NCBI GenBank assembly: GCA_964642855.1
Contig: CAZXSK010000001.1
Location: 1 to 64,000, forward strand
DNA length: 64,000 nt
Source: CAZXSK01 sp964642855
GTDB taxonomy: Bacteria; Planctomycetota; Phycisphaerae; SM23-33
Direction: 5' to 3'
The notes below the pieces were generated by a model that had not been told where the DNA came from, made no database searches, and saw only the letters and a list, made by a program, of their open reading frames with translations. The first letter of the stretch is position 1, and each line of letters starts with the position of its first letter. The position numbers and the translations under genes were made by a program. Below, one piece after another: positions 17,500 to 25,300 of the stretch.

Positions 17500-20124
17500 A
17501 TGCAACGCGCATCGGATAAGCTGGACGCCAGAATGGAACACCCAAAGCACAGCGGGTTTCAGTACCAGCACGGCGACCGTCCATTGGACGGCTATACCGT
17601 GCAGCGGGCCCTGGGGCGCGGCGGGTTCGGCGAAGTCTACTACGCCCTGTCCGACAGCGGCAGGCAGGTCGCCCTCAAGGCCGTCCAGGGCTACGAGCAG
17701 ATCGAACTCCGCGGCGTCCGCCAGTGCATGAACCTCAAGAACCCGCACCTGGTGACGATCTTCGACATCCGCCACAGCGACCGAGGCCGGCCTTTCGTGA
17801 TCATGGAATACGTCACCGGCCCGTCGCTGCGCGAGCTGCTGGATGAATCGCCCGAGGGTCTGGGCACCCAGAAAGCCACGTACTTCCTGCAGGAAATCGC
17901 CAAGGGCCTGACCTATCTCCACGAAGCGGGCATCGTTCACCGCGATCTGAAGCCGGGCAACATCTTCTTCGAGGACGGGTACGTCAAGATCGGCGACTAC
18001 GGCCTGAGCAAGGCGATGTCACCGACCCACCACAGCGGACAGACCGTTACCGTGGGTACGGTGCATTACATGGCCCCCGAGATCGGCGAAGGCCGCTACG
18101 ACAACACGATCGATATCTACGCCCTCGGCGTGGTGCTCTACGAAATGCTCAAAGGCCACCCGCCCTACAGCGGCGCGAGCATCAGCGAGGTGCTGCTCAA
18201 GCATGTCTCCGGCACGCCGGACCTCTCGGGCATCCCCGAGCCGTTCGCATCGGCCATCGCCAAAGCGATGCACCGCGATCCGGACAAGCGATTCACCACG
18301 GCCGAGGAAATGGTCCAGGCCGTCCTGGGCACCGACCACGTTCGCCAGAGCGTGTCGGTCTTCTCGCCGACGTGCCTGACGGTCGTAGCCGGCAAGGCCG
18401 CCCGGGCAATCGAGGACACCCCCCCGGTCGGGCCTTCGGTCGCCGGCGCCGACGCGCCGCCCCGGCCGGGTTCCACGCCTCCGCCACTGCCCGCTGACAA
18501 GTTCCGCAAGAAGGTCCGACAGGCAGCAGAGGACATCCGCGACGGCGCGAAGGAACTGAAGCAAAACATCCATGCCAAGGTCAACGCCAAGGCAGCCGGT
18601 GGGCAGAACGCCCAGGCGACTCCCACGCCCGCTCCTGTCGTCCAACGCGCTGCGACACCCCGCCGGATCGACACCATGACCGGCCGGCAGCGCGCCTGGC
18701 TGGCGCTGATGACCACCGGACTGGTGGCCGTGGGCGTAGGCCTGCTCCGGCCGGATGGAACGGCCTCAGTGGTCGGGTTCCTGTCCCGCGCTCCGCTGAC
18801 GTTTGCGTCGATCGCGCTGGCGACGCTGGCTGCCCTCCTGGCCCGCAGGCGGCTGAACATCGAGCGTGAGTCCAAGAACATGTGGCGGGTCGGCGTCGGC
18901 GGGGCGGCGGCCATTTGCGGAGCCCTTCCGGGCCTGGCGATGATGACACGCACCGGCAGCAACGCAGCCGCCGGAACCACGCTGGCCATCGCGATCGGCC
19001 TGTTCCTGATGAACTGGAAGAAGATGATCTCCCCCGAGCGGAAGGAACGCGTTTCGCTCGGCGCGGCGGTGGGCATCGCAGCGATCGGCCTGGCCATTGC
19101 AGCGATGGCCGACGGCGACTTTGCCATGGTCATCGGCGTGCTGGCGGGAACCGCCCTGGCGGCGCAGGTGTTCGCGCCGATGGGCATCGACCCGCGCAGC
19201 CGTCGCGAAGCGGCCCTGCAACTTGAGCAGGACCGCACCCAGCAGATCACCGTCTCGCCCTGCAAGCGCCTGTGGGCGCTGGCGCTGGGCGCGGGGTGGT
19301 TCATGGGCTTCGGCGGATTGCACCGGTTCTACGCAGGCAAGATCGTCACGGGCATTCTCTGGTTCTTCACGGGAGGCCTGTTCGGCATCGGGCAACTCGT
19401 GGACATGATCCTCGTGCTCACAGGGCGTTTCCGAGACAGACAGGGACGTCTTCTCGTTGTCTGGGCCGACCGCAGCGAGTTGCAGGCCACCGCAACGGCG
19501 CCACCGCCCCATCAAGGCGGGCAACCCTCCCCCATCGAGGTGCAAGGCCAGCGCGGGCCTTCGGTAGGTGCGATGTTCGTCAGCTCGGTCGGCGGGCTGC
19601 TGATGTTCGCGGGCATTCTCGTGATGCTGGCGGTGGGGGTGAACCTGCCCGCCATTCTCTCTGCAGGCCTTCCTCACCCTGCCGTGGCGGCGGAGATCGA
19701 GAACGCCCTGCAGTACGAAGGCTGGCCGGGGCTGCTCGACCGCCTGGGACAGTTCCTTGCCGTCGGCGTGCTTCTGCTGGCGTCGCTGCTGCTGATCCTG
19801 GGGCGTCGGCGGTCGGGCTTCGGGCCGATGCTTCGCGTACCGTTGGGCGCGCTGGGGCTGCTTCCGGCCACGCTGGCGCTGCGCGAGGCGACCGGCGACG
19901 TCAATTGGCCGGTGTTCGCCGAACTGATCCGCCTGGACAAGGCCGGCGTGGCCATCGACGGCATGCTGCAGCAGATCGAACTGGCACCGGCGATTCTGGC
20001 CGGCGTGCTCGTGCTGGCGTCGGTGGTGGTGCTCTGCTGGCCGGTTTCGGAGAAACGGCAACTGATCGCCGATGACCGCTCAAGTGACCCCGAACCCATT
20101 ACGGAAGCGGAGGCCGCCTCATGA
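17500..20124 (+). CDS. Ser/Thr protein kinase fused to a TM2 membrane domain
   Basis: 874 aa. The Hanks-type kinase domain spans residues 30-275: glycine loop GRGGFGEVY (39-47), ATP lysine K60, HRDLKPGN with catalytic D149, DYG (166-168) instead of DFG, and APE (192-194). A Pro/Ala linker and a basic segment follow. The C-terminal half is membrane-embedded with about ten hydrophobic helices. Residues 590-640 are a TM2 domain with the diagnostic GGLHRFYAGK turn. The stop overlaps the next gene by 4 nt (ATGA). The kinase is probably active because all catalytic residues are present. A later ATG at 17533 is an alternative start. Confidence 0.9.
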   Translation: MQRASDKLDARMEHPKHSGFQYQHGDRPLDGYTVQRALGRGGFGEVYYALSDSGRQVALKAVQGYEQIELRGVRQCMNLKNPHLVTIFDIRHSDRGRPFVIMEYVTGPSLRELLDESPEGLGTQKATYFLQEIAKGLTYLHEAGIVHRDLKPGNIFFEDGYVKIGDYGLSKAMSPTHHSGQTVTVGTVHYMAPEIGEGRYDNTIDIYALGVVLYEMLKGHPPYSGASISEVLLKHVSGTPDLSGIPEPFASAIAKAMHRDPDKRFTTAEEMVQAVLGTDHVRQSVSVFSPTCLTVVAGKAARAIEDTPPVGPSVAGADAPPRPGSTPPPLPADKFRKKVRQAAEDIRDGAKELKQNIHAKVNAKAAGGQNAQATPTPAPVVQRAATPRRIDTMTGRQRAWLALMTTGLVAVGVGLLRPDGTASVVGFLSRAPLTFASIALATLAALLARRRLNIERESKNMWRVGVGGAAAICGALPGLAMMTRTGSNAAAGTTLAIAIGLFLMNWKKMISPERKERVSLGAAVGIAAIGLAIAAMADGDFAMVIGVLAGTALAAQVFAPMGIDPRSRREAALQLEQDRTQQITVSPCKRLWALALGAGWFMGFGGLHRFYAGKIVTGILWFFTGGLFGIGQLVDMILVLTGRFRDRQGRLLVVWADRSELQATATAPPPHQGGQPSPIEVQGQRGPSVGAMFVSSVGGLLMFAGILVMLAVGVNLPAILSAGLPHPAVAAEIENALQYEGWPGLLDRLGQFLAVGVLLLASLLLILGRRRSGFGPMLRVPLGALGLLPATLALREATGDVNWPVFAELIRLDKAGVAIDGMLQQIELAPAILAGVLVLASVVVLCWPVSEKRQLIADDRSSDPEPITEAEAAS

Positions 20125-21296
20125 TCTCCGGAGGCGTTATGATACTGCCATTGATCGTGATCGCCGCAGTCGTTGTGATGACCGTCCTTGGCCTTGTGTT
20201 GTTGGCCGTCTTCGGAGGGCGGGCCGGACGGATCGTCGCGGGTATCCTTGGCGGCGGGCTGGCGATTCTGGTCCTTGCAGCCGTTGGCTGGTTTTCGATT
20301 ACGGTTGGCGATAACCCTGAGGTCGTTACCAGCGTCGAACTCGCCGATCCGATGCATATCGAAGTACCGGGTGACATAACGCAGCACGCAGCCCTTCCTG
20401 CCGACGTGTATCCCTCGCAGGAACAAGCCCTCAAGGGCGTCGCCCGTCGGTTCGCCGACCGGCTGTTCGAGATTGCCCCGAACTCGGACTACGACCAGGT
20501 CGTGGTTTCCGGTGAGGCACCCGAATCGCTCAAGCACCTGGCCGGGTTGGCGGTTCGCGATTCGCGCCTCGCCGATGCATATGTCCTTGATAAGCCCGAC
20601 GGCCCGGACGGCGGCGAGGTGCTCAGCGTCGAACTGCTCTGCCCCGGCGACCCCAATGCCGAGGAAGGCCTGGTTGAACTGCGCAGCCGGATCTACGGCC
20701 GGTGGATCGACGCCTCGGCTCGTTACGTGCGGAAAGACTGGCTGGTGGACCTGCCCGCGTTCCGGCGCGAGCATCCGAAGGATCAATGGCACGTGATTGA
20801 TCCGATCGAGATGTACGGCAGCAGGCGGCAGGCTCGAGAGGCTGCTCTCCAAGAGGCCACGAACAGGCTTATGCCCCAGGCCCTGGTGGCCGTGCAGGAG
20901 CTTGTGCACCGCAACTACCGCTCGCCTCTGAGACAGCCAGATTTGTTGGAAGTGCGGGCCGAGCTCGGGCGACGACTTCGCTCCGGGAGCATGATCTCCG
21001 ACGAGTTTGCCCAACAGATCGACCGGCCGTACGCAACGATGTACCGCACCAGCCTGCTGGTCCGCGAAGATCCCCTGGCCCTCAGCGAAATCGCCTCGAC
21101 GGTTACCCACCGCCGGGACTCCGTCGCCCGAGGCTGGTTGTGGACGGCCGGCAGCGTCGGCGGAGTATCGGTCATCGTGCTGCTGGTATACCTGCTGCTC
21201 AACGCAGCCACGAGAGGCTACTACACGTGGTCGTTGCGGATTGGAGCGGTGGCACTGGCTGTCGGCGGGGCGGTGCTGGTCCTGCTGGCGGTGTGA
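20121..21296 (+). CDS. Membrane protein of unknown function, coupled to the kinase
   Basis: 391 aa. Two hydrophobic segments at residues 7-60 and two near the C-terminus (VGGVSVIVLLVYLLLN and IGAVALAVGGAVLVLLAV) bracket a soluble domain of about 270 residues that is probably on one side of the membrane. I recognise no family. The start lies inside the kinase stop (ATGA overlap), so the two are translated together. Being the only partner so tightly coupled to the kinase, it is a candidate sensor, substrate or regulator of it. Confidence 0.75.
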   Translation: MISGGVMILPLIVIAAVVVMTVLGLVLLAVFGGRAGRIVAGILGGGLAILVLAAVGWFSITVGDNPEVVTSVELADPMHIEVPGDITQHAALPADVYPSQEQALKGVARRFADRLFEIAPNSDYDQVVVSGEAPESLKHLAGLAVRDSRLADAYVLDKPDGPDGGEVLSVELLCPGDPNAEEGLVELRSRIYGRWIDASARYVRKDWLVDLPAFRREHPKDQWHVIDPIEMYGSRRQAREAALQEATNRLMPQALVAVQELVHRNYRSPLRQPDLLEVRAELGRRLRSGSMISDEFAQQIDRPYATMYRTSLLVREDPLALSEIASTVTHRRDSVARGWLWTAGSVGGVSVIVLLVYLLLNAATRGYYTWSLRIGAVALAVGGAVLVLLAV

Positions 21297-21420
21297 CCTG
21301 CCCGGGCGGGACTGTGAGCCAGGCCGGTGGATCCTCTCTCGAATCTCCGAGCGATTGGCTGTACGATGCGCGGAGACGTGCAGTGAATCCGCACACCGAG
21401 GCAGAAGGGATCCGCAGCAG

Positions 21421-22341
21421 ATGCCTGAACTCAGTCAAGGCGACCGCTACCTGCTGGACCAGATCCGACAGGGCGACACCGATGCGTGGTCGCAGTTCGT
21501 CGACCGCTACCGGGGCAGGCTGCTCGCCTTCGCGCGAAGCCGCCTGCGGGGAAGCCACGCCGAGGCGGAAGACCTTCTGCAGGACTGCTTCGTGAACTTC
21601 CTGCGGGGCCTGCCGAATTTCCGCGGCGAAGCCAGCCTGGAAACCTACCTGTTCACGATTCTCCGCCGGCGGATCATCGACTGGTACCGGGGACGCAACA
21701 GCAGCATCTGCCTGCTGGAAGACGTGTACCACACGCCCTCCGCCGAGGACAGCTCGGGCATGGGCAATCTCGCCGGCGCCGACCCCTCGGCGAGCTTCTA
21801 CGCCCGTCGCGACGAACAGAGCGACCTGCAGCGGGAAGCTCTCGCAGCGGCGGTTACCGACCTGATCGACACCTACAAGCAGCAGTTGCAGTTCCGCGAG
21901 GTGAAGGTGATCGACCTGGTATTCTACGCGCACCTGGCCAACCGCGAGGTCGCCGAGGTCACCGGTGTCGAGGCGGGAACCGTCGCCACCATCAAGCACC
22001 GCTGCCTCCAGCGGCTGAAAGAGAAGGTCGACCACGAGCTTCGCAGCCGGGGGTTGCGGGAACTCTCCGGCCAGCTCGCCACCGAAGGCGAAGCCCTGCT
22101 GACCCAGGTGTGGGAGGATCTTCGCCCCAGTTGCCCGAAGCGCAACACGATCGGCGCGCACCTGCTGGGCACGCTGGAGGAGGAATGGAACGACTACGTG
22201 GCGTTCCACGTCAACAAGTTGGGCTGCCGGTTCTGCCTGGCGAACCTGCAGGACCTCCAGCAGAAGACGGCAGATGACCCGGGCGACCAGGTGCGAGACC
22301 GCATCCTGCAATCGACCATCGGATTTCTTCGCAAGACCTGA
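21421..22341 (+). CDS. ECF sigma factor with a C-terminal zinc-finger-like (ZAS-type) tail
   Basis: 306 aa, long for an ECF sigma factor (usually about 180-200). Region 2 is visible as AWSQFVDRYRGRLLAFARSRL, AEAEDLLQDCFVNFLRGL and TYLFTILRRRIIDWYRGR; region 4 as REVAEVTGVEAGTVATIKHRCLQRLKEKV. The extra 100 residues contain CPKRN, LLGTLEEEW, and FHVNKLGCRFCLANL. This CP...H-x5-C-x2-C layout resembles the zinc-binding anti-sigma fold normally carried by a separate protein. No separate anti-sigma gene is adjacent. Start chosen at the ATG with GAAGGG upstream. Convergent with the C25 peptidase gene (10-bp gap). Confidence 0.88.
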   Translation: MPELSQGDRYLLDQIRQGDTDAWSQFVDRYRGRLLAFARSRLRGSHAEAEDLLQDCFVNFLRGLPNFRGEASLETYLFTILRRRIIDWYRGRNSSICLLEDVYHTPSAEDSSGMGNLAGADPSASFYARRDEQSDLQREALAAAVTDLIDTYKQQLQFREVKVIDLVFYAHLANREVAEVTGVEAGTVATIKHRCLQRLKEKVDHELRSRGLRELSGQLATEGEALLTQVWEDLRPSCPKRNTIGAHLLGTLEEEWNDYVAFHVNKLGCRFCLANLQDLQQKTADDPGDQVRDRILQSTIGFLRKT

Positions 22342-22351
22342 CCCCGCCTGC

Positions 22352-25300
22352 TCAGTCCAGCAGCCTCAGCTTGACGGCCAGCAGGTCCAGCACGTCGACA
22401 GCAGCGTCGCCGGCCGGCAGCCTTCCCTGCCGACCAGGATCATCGGCAGGCATCCAACCGGGGATCGCATCGACACGCATCTCGCCCGTGGCGTCCGCTA
22501 CGGGCACGTCGGCACGCAGCTTCGCAAGCTCCGGCCGGGAATCGCTCCGATGGGTGCGTGGCTTCCGCCGGCGCTGGCCGTCGATTCCCCGCCGCAGCGA
22601 CCGTTCGGCCGCGGTGGGTTGGGAAACGCCGGATCTCACCGCTCCCGTCGGGCCGGCCATGTCTTCGCCGCCCTGGGTCGGTTCGGGGGATCTCGCAGGC
22701 CCCCCTGCCTCCTCGGCTACCGTCGCGGGCGCGGGGTTCCGTTGATCGAGATAGGCCAGCACGGCTGCGTCGGCGTCGGCGACATCCACCGTGCCGTCGC
22801 CGAACGCGTCGCCGTCAGCCCAGGCCGCGGGGGTCCTGCCGATCTGTGCGACCGTCCGGGCGACTTCCAGGAACGTCGACTGGCCGTCGAGATCCAGGTC
22901 GCCGGCGGGCGCGACGTCGACCGTTACGTCCGAGGCGGTCTTGACCTGCCCGTCATCGGCGACCAGGCGGAAGGTGTACGTTCCGCCGGGCTGGTCGACA
23001 GTGACACCGGTGCCCAGGGAGGTCGCGTCGTCGAAGGTCGCCCCGGCGGGCCCGTCGGCCAGCAGCCAGGCTGTGGTCACGGGCAGGACCTGGCCGTCGT
23101 CGGAGACGGTTCCGGCCAGCGCCAGCGGATTGCCCGCAAGCCCGCCGCTGGACCCGGCAGAGACCTGTGCGGCTACGTTGGCGGGCGCCCCGTCGTAGAT
23201 GGCCTGGATCTCGGCGGGGGTCAGTTCGCTGCCGTACAGCCGGACGTCGTCGATCAGGCCGTCCCAGTCGTCGCCCTTGGGAGGCCGGCCAACCAGCAGC
23301 TTGGTCGCCCCGGTGATGGTTCCGCCGATTGGCCCGCTGTCGTGTGTCAGCGCGTCGGCCACGGAGCCGTCGAGGTAGAGTGTCATGCTTCCCCCGGCCG
23401 ACCAGGTCAGCGCGACGAACTGCCAGTCGGTGGTCTGGATGTTGGCGGAGCTTTCGATCTGGTGAACGCCCTCGGTGGTCGTGATGCCCGCCTTGATGCA
23501 ACTGCTCGCCCCGCCCGAGGCGCCCACCTGGTCGTAGCGAATGCCGAACACGTCGTCGCCGTTGGTGGGGTCGCGTGCGATCAGCCAGCCCATGTCCACG
23601 CCCGCGCGGTCCGGTTTGATCCACGTGGTCAGCGTGAACGCGTCGAGCCCGTTGATGTAGTTCTCGCCGTCGTCGTCGAGCACGTAATCCAGGGAGCCGT
23701 CGAAGCTCAGCGCACCGTTACGCTGGCCGGTCGCCCAGGTGGCGTCGATGACGTCGCCGTCGCGTCCCTGGCCGGTCGCGTCCGCCGCGAGCGTGCCGGC
23801 TGTCTCGTCGAACTTCCACCAGAGCACGTCCGGGTCCGGGCCGCCGGAGGAAGGCTGGCCGATCGTCACGGTCAGCGATTCCGACGCCGTCATGCCGCCG
23901 TTGGCGCCGGTGAGAACAAGCGTGTACTCGCCGGCGTCGCTGAAGCTGGCCACCGTATCGGCTGCATCGGGGTTTTCGAATACCACGGTACTGCCCGCCG
24001 GCTGTGCGGCTACCGTCCAGGACTGGGTCAGCCCGGCTTCGCTGCCGTCGAGGCTGACCGTCGCCTCCAGGACAAGCATCGAAGCCGTGTCCGCCATGTA
24101 GACGCCCGAGACGGTCGGCGAGTCGATCTGCACCGTCGGCGGCTCGACGACGTCGTCATCGATTTCCGTCGCGGTGACTGTTGCAGCGGTCCAGTCGGTG
24201 GCCGAAGCGGCGAACACGGCCGAGTCGTGCGTGCTGTCGGCGTCCTGGGCGGCTGCGAGAGTCGCATACTTCCAGGTGTCCCAGCTGGACGAGTCGAACG
24301 TGAGCGAAGCTCCGGCTGTCACCGAGAGGTCGGCGTCGCCGCTGGTTCGTGCGACGGTCATGTCGACGGCCTGGCCGGGATCGGCCGAGAGTTTCACGCC
24401 GAGCTGCGCCACGCCCCCCTCGTCGATCGAGATCTCTGCGGCGTCGACGACCACGGCAGAGTCTACCCAGGGCATCAGCCGGTGATACGGGATCGACCGC
24501 TCCAGTTGCCCGCCGGGCAGCGACACGCCGACCTGGATGTGATCGCCGCCGCTACCTTCCTTGTGCAGCGCATCGATGTAGTACCGCTGGCCGGCGAGCA
24601 GCTGGACTTCGCTGGAGGATTGCGAATCGAACTTGTCCCACTGGTCGTAGCTGGCGTAGCCGCTGACCGACGCGATCAACGCGGCGTCGTCGGGGCTGGC
24701 CGAGGTGCTCAGCCACAGCTCGCTGCTGTCGTCCGAGCAGACGTAGAACGTGTACGCGCCGGTCTTGGGAGCCAGGAACCAGCCACGCAAACGCGTGCCG
24801 TAGTTGTCCACGGATGTTTCGGGGTTGTACTCCATTACGCCGTCCGGCCCGGCCGGGATGTCCTCGCCGGAGGGGCTGTCAGGATAGGCTGCGCTGCCGG
24901 TGAGGTCCGCGACATTCGTCCCACTGATGCCCGTCCACCACTGCCGGAGGATCCCGCTGCCGCTGCCGTCGGGAATGGCCGAACCGGTCACGACGTGTCC
25001 GGGGGTTTCGGTCGTGGCGCCATGGGTGTCGACCGCCACCGCCGTCAGCGACACCGAGCCGTACTGCCCGACCCAGTCGAGCGAGTACACGTCGTTCCCG
25101 TCGTCGGTGCCCTGCCCGATCAAGTTTCCGTCGGCGTAGAACTCCACGCGCCCGATCCCGAAGTCGTCGGTCGCCGAGGCCTGCAGCGTCACCAGGTCTC
25201 CGCTTTCGCAGGCGAACCCGTCGGCCGGCGAAAGCAGCGAAACGACGGGCACGGCGTTGTCGTCATCGGCCAGCGTGACGGTTGCCGAGGCATCGGCACG

